From positions 1-5,990 of the forward strand of contig JANLGB010000141.1 of NCBI GenBank assembly GCA_024653405.1: DNA of 5,990 nucleotides, read 5' to 3'. The stretch's first letter is position 1; each line of letters begins with the position of its first letter. The DNA comes from Candidatus Saccharicenans sp. Lineage in GTDB: Bacteria > Acidobacteriota > Aminicenantia > Aminicenantales > Saccharicenantaceae. The notes under the pieces are model-generated. The model was not told the DNA's origin. It saw only the letters and a program-made list of their open reading frames with translations, and ran no database searches. The translations under genes were made by a program, and so were the position numbers. Positions 1-5,336 of this stretch are shown in pieces.

Positions 1-29
1 TTCCTATCTTCTGAGGCTGGAGGAAGAGG

Positions 30-890
30 TTATTTTTGTCCCAGCAGACGCTTCAATGCTCTGACTTTTTGTGGGCTAAGGCCGCCTCGCCCGGCTATTT
101 TCAAAGCTTCCAAAGCTAGGGCCCTGTAAGCCCTGTCCAGCCCCGGGTATCTGGCGGTGAGGGCCAGGTGCTTTTTCACCGTTTCCAGGTCTCCTCGAAC
201 TACTGGCCCGGTCAGGCTGGGCTCGATACCAAGTTTTTTTACGTTCTGTAAAGTTTTGTTCAGAAGCGGGGTCAGGATTTCCAGGATAGTTGTCTCTTCC
301 AGGCCGGAGGCTTGCCAGAGCTCCTTAGCCTCGTTCAAAAGCACAATCAAAAAATTTGAGGACAGGGACAGGGCCAGGTGGTATAGTGGCTTTTCCCTGA
401 CCGAAAGCAGCAGGGTCTGGGCTCCCAGCCTGGCTGCCAACTTCTGGCCCAGTTTTACGGCTTCCGGCTGTCCTTCCAGGCCTATATAAATACCCTGGAA
501 AATTCCAGGTTCGGGCGACTCTCCCGTGAAAGTTTGGGCCGGATGAAAAGAGGCTACTTTGGCTCCCTTCGCCGCTAGAGGCTGGAGCAGGTCCGAAGCA
601 CAGGCTCCGCTCGTATGAAAGACATATTTACCCTGCCAGTCGAGGTCTTCGAGCTCTTTCACAACCGCCGGAATAAGGTCATCGGGGACACAGATAAAAA
701 TGATTTCGGCCGAGCGGGCGGCCAGTTTATTGTTAGAAGTGACCCGGCCCTGGCCGACTATCTTCCTGGCCCGCCGGGCCCGTCCGAGCAGGGGGTCAGC
801 CAGGTATTGTAGGCTCAGACCTTTTCTGGTCAGGGCTAAAGCCAGGGCTGTCCCCACCCTTCCGCTGCCGATGATGGATAAGGTCTTCAT
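30..890 (-). CDS. Rossmann-fold / DUF2520 domain protein
   Basis: This is a putative NAD(P)-dependent oxidoreductase-like protein of the Rossmann-like plus DUF2520 family, distantly related to ProC and 6-phosphogluconate dehydrogenase; the substrate is unknown. With the start chosen here it has 286 residues, close to the family norm. Residues 8-13 read GSGRVG, the dinucleotide-binding glycine motif directly after the first beta strand. HTSGA (92-96) and SFHPAQTF (114-121) match the conserved core. The helical second domain carries YHLALSLSSN (170-179) and LTGPVVRGD (226-234), both DUF2520 hallmarks. A longer reading from an ATG at 914 adds only eight residues before the Rossmann strand. I prefer the ATG at 890 because it overlaps the stop of the NYN gene as ATGA and puts the glycine motif at the usual distance. 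No clear SD precedes 890, so translation is probably coupled to the gene before it. From memory, DUF2520 genes sometimes lie beside pantothenate genes, but nothing in the window tests that. The family is secure; the function is not. Confidence 0.9.
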   Translation of the reverse strand: MKTLSIIGSGRVGTALALALTRKGLSLQYLADPLLGRARRARKIVGQGRVTSNNKLAARSAEIIFICVPDDLIPAVVKELEDLDWQGKYVFHTSGACASDLLQPLAAKGAKVASFHPAQTFTGESPEPGIFQGIYIGLEGQPEAVKLGQKLAARLGAQTLLLSVREKPLYHLALSLSSNFLIVLLNEAKELWQASGLEETTILEILTPLLNKTLQNVKKLGIEPSLTGPVVRGDLETVKKHLALTARYPGLDRAYRALALEALKIAGRGGLSPQKVRALKRLLGQK

Positions 891-1360
891 TTTTTCTTGA
901 ATAAATCGCTCCATAAAGAAATTTCCAGGGGTGTCGAATTCTCGGCCTGCTTTTGCAGCTCCCGCTCCTCCCGGTGGTCTTTGAGAGTTTGTTTCAGCTG
1001 CCTAAGAAATTCCAGGGTGCTCATGGTCCTGGCCCCGTGGCTCCTGGCAATGGCCTTCAGCCCGCGGTCAGAACTGACCACCAGGAAATAGCGCCTGTCT
1101 TTTTTTTGCGACAGAAGTTCTTCGATCAGCCGGTCGGCCGACTGCCCTCGTTCCGGGAAGAGAACGATGAATTTAGGGTTGAGCTTGATGGTCTGCTCCT
1201 CCAGGGGTGGTTTCCCGTCAAAAACCAGATATATTCTGGAGCGGGTAATCTTCTGAAACAGAAGCAGCCGGGCTATCAGCCGGTTGCGGCTGGCCGGGTC
1301 AAATTTGAAATAAGGGTCGGCCTGCCCCATCAGGTTGTTGCCATCAATCAAATAGGCCAT
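887..1360 (-). CDS. NYN (PIN-like, YacP-type) domain protein, putative ribonuclease
   Basis: This 157-residue protein belongs to the NYN/YacP-like branch of the PIN-like nuclease superfamily, which includes Bacillus Rae1, a ribosome-associated mRNA endonuclease. The N-terminus carries the signature strand and acidic loop LIDGNNL (4-10). The other expected metal-binding acidic positions are visible: D48 in VFDGK, D76/E80 in the SADRLIEELL helix, and D98 in VVSSDRG. The C-terminal third is a charged helix (about 120-142), and the ending LWSDLFKKK resembles the family's terminal motif. Cytoplasmic, with no signal peptide or membrane segment. The start follows directly into the conserved strand, so it is secure, but I see no good SD in the bases upstream. 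It lies 48 bases after the HIT gene, and its stop overlaps the DUF2520 start by four bases. RNA cleavage is inferred from the fold and the conserved acidic residues. Confidence 0.9.
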   Translation of the reverse strand: MAYLIDGNNLMGQADPYFKFDPASRNRLIARLLLFQKITRSRIYLVFDGKPPLEEQTIKLNPKFIVLFPERGQSADRLIEELLSQKKDRRYFLVVSSDRGLKAIARSHGARTMSTLEFLRQLKQTLKDHREERELQKQAENSTPLEISLWSDLFKKK

Positions 1361-1408
1361 GCTCTAAGCAGCCCGAACTTCCCTTGAGCTAATCTCAAAA
1401 AGCCAGCC

Positions 1409-1753
1409 TCAGCCCGGCGGCCAGCCCAGGCGGCGTCCGCCGAGCAGATGGAAATGGAGATGAAACACTTCCTGCCCGGAATCGGGACCGCTGTTGACCA
1501 CCACCCGGAAACCGCTACGGTCGATTCCTTTGAGCCGGGCGATTTCTCCGGCCTGGAGAAGGATTCTGCCCAGCAGCCCGGCCTGTTCCTTTTCCGCTTC
1601 CTTCAGACCCGGCAGGTGGGCCTTGGGAATGATCAGAGTATGAACCGGGGCCTGAGGCCGGATGTCGTCAAAGGCCAGGATTTCATCATCTTCATAAACG
1701 ATGGCCGCCGGAATTTCTTTCCGGATAATTTTGCAGAAAATACAATCGCTCAT
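1409..1753 (-). CDS. HIT-family (HINT-like) nucleotide hydrolase/transferase
   Basis: This 114-residue protein is a complete histidine-triad protein of the HINT/PKCI branch, whose members hydrolyse nucleoside phosphoramidates and related AMP conjugates. The triad is HLHFHLLGGR at 98-107; by homology the central His100 is the nucleophile. The opening CIFCKI gives a Cys4/Cys7 pair that, with downstream histidines, binds zinc in many bacterial members. DDIRPQAPVHTLIIPKAH (29-46) is the standard HIT core, and NSGPDSGQ (87-94) fits the phosphate-binding loop before the triad. Cytoplasmic. The start ATG overlaps the murA stop as ATGA, with a GGGGGA element 6 bases upstream as a usable though imperfect SD, so translation is probably coupled to murA. 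The protein ends shortly after the triad at a Pro-rich tail. The physiological substrate is not known for most bacterial HINTs. Confidence 0.95.
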   Translation of the reverse strand: MSDCIFCKIIRKEIPAAIVYEDDEILAFDDIRPQAPVHTLIIPKAHLPGLKEAEKEQAGLLGRILLQAGEIARLKGIDRSGFRVVVNSGPDSGQEVFHLHFHLLGGRRLGWPPG

Positions 1754-3042
1754 GTTTTATCCCCCGTCCTGTTATTTTGGTTGTTCTGAAGACGGTCAAG
1801 CCTCACTCCCAGCCTTTTCAACTTTTCTTCAATTCTTTCATAACCGCGGTCGAGGTGTTCTATGTCATTGATGGTGGTCTGACCGGTAGCAATGAGGGCG
1901 GCCAGCACCAAACTGGCTGAAGCCCGGAGGTCGGTGGCCACCACTTCGGCTCCGGACAGCGGAGTCCTGCCCCTCACTATGGCTTTATCTCCCTGGACCT
2001 CGATATTGGCACCCAGCCTGACCAGCTCGGTGGCGTGGCCGAAGCGCCGGTCGAAGATGGTTTCAGTGATGATGGAAGTCCCATTGGCCTGGGTCATCAG
2101 CACCATGAACTGGGCCTGCATGTCGGTGGGGAAGCCGGGGTAAGGGGCGGTGGTCACGTCCTGAGGCTTGATTTCCTGGCCCCCTCTAACCCGCAGGGCC
2201 TGCCGGCCGGCTTTTTCAACTTTGGCTCCGGAAATAATCAGCTTGTCCGTCAGAGCCTCAAGGTGGGCCGGCTCCACCTCTTTCAGAGTGAGGTCACCGC
2301 CGGTCAAAGCCGCAGCTACCATGAAGGTCCCGGCTTCGATCCGGTCGGGAATGATCCGGTGCTCGGCCGGGCCCAGTTCTTCCACGCCTTTGATCCTCAG
2401 GGTCTCTTCCCCGATCCCGTCAATCTTAGCTCCCATCTTGACCAGCAGCTGGCACAGACTGCTGACCTCGGGTTCGAGGGCACAGTTTTTCAGGACCGTT
2501 TCACCCCTGGCCAGGGTGGCGGCCATAACCAGGTTTTCGGTCCCGGTGACCGTCTTTTTCTCAAATTCAAACTCTATTCCCTTGAGCTTCCTGGCCTCGG
2601 CCACAATGTAGCCGTGTTCCAGGCTGATATTGGCCCCGAGCTTCTGCAGGCCGTTGATATGCAGGTCAACTGGCCTGGTGCCGATGGCGCAACCCCCGGG
2701 CAGGGCCACCACGGCTTTCCCCTTTCTGGCCAGTAGCGGGCCCAATACCAGAATCGAAGCCCTCATGGCCCGGACCAGCTGGTAAGGGGCCTGGTCGGAA
2801 ACGATCTTTTCTGTTTTTATCCTCAGCGATTTCTTTCTGGTCTCGTATTCCGCTCCCAGTTCCTTCATCAGGGTCAGCATGGTCTGCACATCCTTGACCA
2901 GGGGAACGTTGCTGAGATGGATTTCTTCAGCCGTCAGCAGAGAAGCAGCGATGGCCGGCAGGACAGCGTTCTTGGCTCCGCTGATGGTCACTTCCCCGCG
3001 GAGCTGGTAGGGTCTCTCGGTGTAGATTCTCAGAGCTTCCAT
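1750..3042 (-). CDS. murA: UDP-N-acetylglucosamine 1-carboxyvinyltransferase (MurA)
   Basis: MurA catalyses the first committed step of peptidoglycan synthesis, transferring enolpyruvate from PEP to the 3'-OH of UDP-GlcNAc in the cytoplasm. At 430 residues it is slightly longer than the usual 417-420. SGAKNA (21-26) supplies the conserved Lys24/Asn25 pair. LPGGCAIGTRPVDLHI (114-129) contains the loop with catalytic Cys118, equivalent to E. coli Cys115, so the fosfomycin-sensitive cysteine form is expected rather than the Asp variant. PTDMQAQF (305-312) gives the catalytic Asp307, and DRGYERIEEKL (398-408) gives the conserved Arg399. The two inverted alpha/beta domains are complete. A short polar tail with QNNQNN (419-424) runs past the usual end and overlaps the HIT start. 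No strong SD precedes the ATG; a promoter-like element sits just upstream (see 3049-3077). It is the first gene of a tight cluster with HIT, NYN and DUF2520. Confidence 0.98.
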   Translation of the reverse strand: MEALRIYTERPYQLRGEVTISGAKNAVLPAIAASLLTAEEIHLSNVPLVKDVQTMLTLMKELGAEYETRKKSLRIKTEKIVSDQAPYQLVRAMRASILVLGPLLARKGKAVVALPGGCAIGTRPVDLHINGLQKLGANISLEHGYIVAEARKLKGIEFEFEKKTVTGTENLVMAATLARGETVLKNCALEPEVSSLCQLLVKMGAKIDGIGEETLRIKGVEELGPAEHRIIPDRIEAGTFMVAAALTGGDLTLKEVEPAHLEALTDKLIISGAKVEKAGRQALRVRGGQEIKPQDVTTAPYPGFPTDMQAQFMVLMTQANGTSIITETIFDRRFGHATELVRLGANIEVQGDKAIVRGRTPLSGAEVVATDLRASASLVLAALIATGQTTINDIEHLDRGYERIEEKLKRLGVRLDRLQNNQNNRTGDKT

Positions 3043-3048
3043 GCCCTG

Positions 3049-3077
3049 ATTTTAGTCGAGCTTGGCTCAAAATTCAA
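3049..3077 (-). promoter_or_regulatory. Candidate sigma70-type promoter for murA, possibly leaderless
   Basis: On the minus strand TTGAAT (3077-3072) and TAAAAT (3054-3049) are separated by exactly 17 bases, giving 4/6 and 5/6 matches to the -35 and -10 consensus. The start site expected about seven bases after the -10 falls on or next to the A of the murA ATG at 3042, so the transcript would have essentially no leader. This agrees with the lack of a good SD before murA. The element lies just downstream of a GC hairpin that may end the preceding transcript. This is inference from motif and spacing only; chance matches of this quality are common. Confidence 0.35.
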
Positions 3078-3081
3078 ACTG

Positions 3082-3096
3082 GCCCGACCCCCGGGC
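3082..3096 (-). terminator. Small GC hairpin after the Cys/Met-family gene, weak terminator candidate
   Basis: On the minus strand GCCCG-GGGGT-CGGGC forms a perfect 5-bp GC stem with a 5-base loop, beginning four bases after the stop codon of the upstream gene. The downstream bases are T-rich (CAGTTTGAATTTTG) but lack an uninterrupted T-run, so intrinsic termination would be partial at best. It separates the PLP-enzyme gene from murA and lies directly before the candidate murA promoter. Confidence 0.3.
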
Positions 3097-3100
3097 TGGA

Positions 3101-4507
3101 TTAGAGAGAATTCAGGGCCTGGTTGAGGTCTTCAATTATATCGTCGGGATTCTCAGCCCCCACACACAGCCTGATCAGCTGGGGCGGAATATCGGCCATC
3201 CGGCGGGCCTCTTCTCCCTGCTGCTGGTGGGTGGAAATGGCCGGGATGGTGGCCACGCTCTTAATCCGGCCCAGGTCGGTGGCCCGGAATATGATTTTGA
3301 AGCGGTCGAAAACTTTCCTGGCATTTTCTGGAGGCCCATCCACCCGGAAGCTCATCAGGTGGCCGTAACGGTTGACTTCCTGTCCCTGGCCGTTGTCGGA
3401 ATCCACCAGTTTCATGTATTTCTTGGCCAGGGGATGGAGCTTGTAGCTGGGAAGCCCGAGGTAATCGACCTGGTAGACCCGCGGATGTTTTTCCAGGAAC
3501 TCGGCCACTTTCTGGCAGTTCTGGCTGACTATGTCCATTCTCATCCGCAGGGTGCGGAGGTCGTTGAGGGCCATTAGGGCATTGAAAGGCGAAGCGGCCG
3601 GGCCGTTGTCGCGGTAGGGCCAGAATTTCACGTACTCGGCAAAACTGGCCTTAAAATTCGGGTCATCATTTTTAATTTTGGTGATGATGGGTTTCTTGCT
3701 AATCAGGGCCCCGCCGATGGCCAGGCCCCCGGTGGTTATGGATTTGGTCAAAGAATGGACCACGATATCAGCACCGTAGGCAATGGGTCGCATCAGGGCT
3801 GGAGTGGCGCAGGTGGCATCAAAAATAAGCGGTATCTCCCAGGAATGGGCCAGGTCAGCCAGGGCCTTGATGTCACAGAATGATTGCTGGGGGTTGCTCG
3901 GAGCTTCCACGTAAAGAAAACGGGTATCTTCGTCAATCTTGGCCTTCCACTCTTCAATGTCTTCCGGGTGAAGCACCCAGCGCACTTCTATGCCTCTCTC
4001 CTTCATCTTCCGCACCGAAAAGTGCTGGAAGGTTCCCCCGTAAAGCTGGATGGAAGAAACGAAATTTATCTTTTCCTGTCCCTCTTTTTGTTTAACCAGG
4101 AAGGGGTCAACGGCCATCATGATGGCGGCCATGCCCGAGGCGGTAACCAGGCAGGAGGTGTCATATCCCGACTTATAGCCTTCCAGCAAAGCCAGGACAT
4201 ATTCCAGGTAATAGGTGGTGGGGTTGGCTATCCTGGTGTAACACCAGGTGGGGATGAGGTAGGCCAGGGCGGCTTCCAGCTCGTCGGCATCCCGGTAGCC
4301 CTGAGAGGTGGCCAGGTAGAGCGGCTCGACGATAGCTCCCTGGTTACGGTCGAGGGCTTCTTCCAGCGAATAGAGTCCATGGACAGCGATGGTATCGAAT
4401 TTCATCCTCTGCATCCGGACCCGTGTTTCTTCCTGCCTGGCCAGAAACAGCCTGGCTTCCTGCATATACCTCTCCACTCCTGGAGAATATTTTTTTGGTT
4501 CAGACAT
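3101..4507 (-). CDS. Cys/Met-metabolism (trans-sulfuration) PLP-dependent enzyme, atypical member
   Basis: This is a fold-type I PLP enzyme of the cystathionine gamma-synthase / O-acetylhomoserine sulfhydrylase / methionine gamma-lyase family, which handles sulfur amino acids in the cytoplasm, usually as a tetramer. It has 468 residues against roughly 380-430 for most relatives. The family region begins near KFDTIAVHG (36-44) after an extra, charged, probably helical N-terminus of about 35 residues. YTRIANPT (90-97) is the Tyr/Arg phosphate-binding motif contributed across the dimer. FDATCATP (229-236) contains the Asp230 that contacts the PLP ring. VVHSLTK (249-255) gives the Schiff-base Lys255. 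STHQQ (425-429) and IRLCVGAENPDDIIEDL (445-461) are the C-terminal signatures, with Arg446 as the likely carboxylate ligand. The usual YxGGH after the lysine is replaced by SITTGG, and the usual DNTFATP reads DATCATP. The start is supported by a strong GGAGG four bases upstream. The sequence cannot decide between sulfhydrylase, synthase and lyase activity. Confidence 0.9.
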   Translation of the reverse strand: MSEPKKYSPGVERYMQEARLFLARQEETRVRMQRMKFDTIAVHGLYSLEEALDRNQGAIVEPLYLATSQGYRDADELEAALAYLIPTWCYTRIANPTTYYLEYVLALLEGYKSGYDTSCLVTASGMAAIMMAVDPFLVKQKEGQEKINFVSSIQLYGGTFQHFSVRKMKERGIEVRWVLHPEDIEEWKAKIDEDTRFLYVEAPSNPQQSFCDIKALADLAHSWEIPLIFDATCATPALMRPIAYGADIVVHSLTKSITTGGLAIGGALISKKPIITKIKNDDPNFKASFAEYVKFWPYRDNGPAASPFNALMALNDLRTLRMRMDIVSQNCQKVAEFLEKHPRVYQVDYLGLPSYKLHPLAKKYMKLVDSDNGQGQEVNRYGHLMSFRVDGPPENARKVFDRFKIIFRATDLGRIKSVATIPAISTHQQQGEEARRMADIPPQLIRLCVGAENPDDIIEDLNQALNSL

Positions 4508-4511
4508 GATG

Positions 4512-4516
4512 CCTCC
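4512..4516 (-). promoter_or_regulatory. Ribosome binding site of the Cys/Met-family gene
   Basis: GGAGG on the minus strand lies four bases before the ATG at 4507. It fixes the start of the PLP enzyme, including its unusual N-terminal extension, against a later start at an internal methionine such as Met32 or Met35. The spacing is slightly short but within the working range. Confidence 0.7.
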
Positions 4517-4568
4517 ATATATTTTTTAGGGTTTTTGGCTGTTTTCTTTCGGGCGGGATAGACTGCAT

Positions 4569-4587
4569 CCTGGCGGCCAGGGGCCGC
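4569..4587 (-). other. Two overlapping, mutually exclusive GC hairpins in the leader
   Basis: On the minus strand GCGGCC-CCT-GGCCGC (4587-4573) forms a 6-bp GC stem with a 3-base loop. The same bases can instead form CCTGG-CCG-CCAGG (4581-4569), a 5-bp stem with a 3-base loop. The two share bases and cannot coexist. No T-run follows, so neither is an intrinsic terminator. If the promoter candidate at 4595-4624 is used, the first hairpin would lie almost at the 5' end of the mRNA, where it could stabilise the transcript. The regulatory role is inference. Confidence 0.4.
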
Positions 4588-4594
4588 ATCAGGT

Positions 4595-4624
4595 ATTCTA
4601 AAATGGAACTCATGCAGATACCAA
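4595..4624 (-). promoter_or_regulatory. Candidate sigma70-type promoter for the Cys/Met-family gene
   Basis: On the minus strand TTGGTA (4624-4619) and TAGAAT (4600-4595) are 18 bases apart, matching the consensus at 4/6 and 5/6 positions. A start near 4588 would give a leader of about 80 bases that begins with the GC hairpin. A second box, TTGACT (4653-4648) with TATTTT (4628-4623), has a 19-base spacer and looks poorer. Confidence 0.3.
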
Positions 4625-4698
4625 AATACCACATAGCCGGTGGGGGTAGTCAAGCCCAAATTTCTTTCAGGTTAAGACATGGATATATGTCAAATGGA

Positions 4699-4710
4699 GT
4701 ATCTTGATAC
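4699..4710. promoter_or_regulatory. 12-base perfect inverted repeat, possible operator
   Basis: GTATC-TT-GATAC is a perfect 5+5 inverted repeat with a 2-base centre. On the minus strand it stands five bases before a consensus TTGACA (4693-4688). I find no good -10 at 16-18 bases from that box, so the promoter is doubtful, but the symmetry fits a small dimeric regulator. It lies about 190 bases upstream of the PLP-enzyme start. A repeat of this size can arise by chance in a few kilobases. Confidence 0.25.
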
Positions 4711-4774
4711 CGAGCGGCAGCGGTCTGGCCCTTGGAGCTGGGCTTAATAATCAGAAAAATTAATAGGATTAGTC

Positions 4775-4799
4775 CTGGCGAAGGCAGTGCTTCCGCCAG
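4775..4799 (-). terminator. Bulged hairpin after the OB-fold gene, possible terminator
   Basis: Two bases after the stop codon, CTGGCGGAAG pairs with CTTCGCCAG across a CACTGC loop, giving a 9-bp stem with one bulged G. A run of five T follows only about 15 bases beyond the stem (4759-4755), after a T/A-rich stretch. That is too far for a textbook intrinsic terminator. It still marks a plausible 3' end for the barrel/OB-fold transcript, either by weak termination or as a 3'-end stabilising hairpin. Confidence 0.4.
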
Positions 4800-4801
4800 T
4801 T

Positions 4802-5323
4802 TCACCAGGCGCTGCCCCGTCTCCAGGCCGGAAATCCCCTTCTATCTCTCAGGGTAATGGTCTGATTGCTGATTCTCATTTCGCGGGCGATAACCAGTTT
4901 CCGGCCCTCTCTTTGGTCTTCGGCCAGCGAACCCACCAGTTTGATTTTTTCACCTTTGTGGATATCGGTCCGGAAAAACCAGGCCGGGGCCGTTTCTACT
5001 TCCACCAGGTCGTTGCTGTTTTTGTCCTTGACCATGAGAATCAGGAAACTGGCTCGGCCTTCATACCTGGATTCGAATTTTATATCCTCGACCTGGCCTT
5101 CGATGGTGACCTCCCGGTCAACGTTGTAAAAATGAGGGCGGCTGGCCGGCGGCTGCTCCTGGAGGCCGTCTTCCGAGTGGCTATCCCGGGCCGCGACCTG
5201 GCCGGCCATCAGGAAAAAAAGAACGAACAGATAAATGCCAAACCGGTAGACCCGGCTGCTTTTTCCCGGTTTTTTATCTGGTTTAAGGCTGATCAGTTTA
5301 TTGGAGTTTTCTCGTCTTTTCAT
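4802..5323 (-). CDS. Exported or membrane-anchored OB-fold-like protein of unknown function
   Basis: This 173-residue protein begins with a long basic segment (1-27) and one hydrophobic stretch, FGIYLFVLFFLMAGQVAA (28-45). The stretch ends in a small-residue VAA site, so it is either a signal peptide with a long n-region or a membrane anchor facing the periplasm. After a polar linker, EVTIEGQVEDIKF (71-83), VEVETAPAWFFR (107-118), GEKIKLVGSL (124-133) and LVIAREMRI (143-151) alternate like the strands of a five-stranded OB barrel. The ending TITLRDRRGFPAWRRG (155-170) resembles the ITLRDxxGxPxW tail I recall from small exported OB-fold proteins of unknown role. No catalytic residues or cysteines are visible. 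The start is fixed by a strong AAGGAGG five bases upstream that overlaps the stop of the barrel gene, so the two products are probably made together. A role in the envelope, perhaps serving the barrel, is inferred from location and pairing only. Confidence 0.85.
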   Translation of the reverse strand: MKRRENSNKLISLKPDKKPGKSSRVYRFGIYLFVLFFLMAGQVAARDSHSEDGLQEQPPASRPHFYNVDREVTIEGQVEDIKFESRYEGRASFLILMVKDKNSNDLVEVETAPAWFFRTDIHKGEKIKLVGSLAEDQREGRKLVIAREMRISNQTITLRDRRGFPAWRRGSAW

Positions 5324-5328
5324 CTCAG

Positions 5329-5336
5329 CCTCCTTA
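5329..5336 (-). promoter_or_regulatory. Shine-Dalgarno overlapping the upstream stop codon
   Basis: TAAGGAGG on the minus strand contains the TAA stop of the barrel gene and a near-perfect SD for the OB-fold gene, with five bases to the ATG at 5323. A ribosome finishing the first gene is positioned to restart on the second. This is strong local evidence for coupled translation and for this start codon. Confidence 0.8.

Larger units (their letters stand above)
4508..4801. other. Intergenic region of 294 bases
   Basis: No gene is supported here. Read on the minus strand it holds, in order, a bulged hairpin after the OB-fold gene (4775-4799), a 12-base inverted repeat (4699-4710) beside TTGACA (4693-4688), a promoter candidate (4595-4624), overlapping GC hairpins (4569-4587) and the SD of the PLP-enzyme gene (4512-4516). 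It is more A+T-rich in parts than the flanking genes. I looked for a SAM riboswitch because of the downstream enzyme and did not recognise one. Confidence 0.8.

Noticed and set aside
1..25. Inverted repeat TTCCT...AGGAA at the window start
   Set aside because: The 5-bp stem with a 15-base loop and no T-tract is indistinguishable from chance, and the window edge hides the context.
1384..1398. Hairpin TTGAG-loop-CTCAA between the HIT and NYN genes
   Set aside because: The stem is 5 bp and A/T-containing, and on the transcribed minus strand the T-run precedes it rather than follows it, so it is not a terminator.
2035..2736. Plus-strand open frame of 233 residues
   Set aside because: It lies entirely antisense to murA, whose catalytic motifs are intact.
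3062..3577. Plus-strand open frame of 171 residues
   Set aside because: It is antisense to the 3' end of the PLP-enzyme gene and has no recognisable domain or SD.
3884..4561. Plus-strand open frame of 225 residues
   Set aside because: It is antisense to the conserved PLP-enzyme gene, and its composition is that expected from the opposite strand.
4402..4659. Minus-strand 85-residue open frame spanning the PLP-enzyme start
   Set aside because: It overlaps the first part of the PLP-enzyme gene in another frame, has no SD and resembles no protein family.
4508..4801. SAM-type riboswitch upstream of the sulfur amino-acid enzyme
   Set aside because: The region lacks the conserved core elements of the SAM riboswitch classes I know; only simple hairpins are visible.
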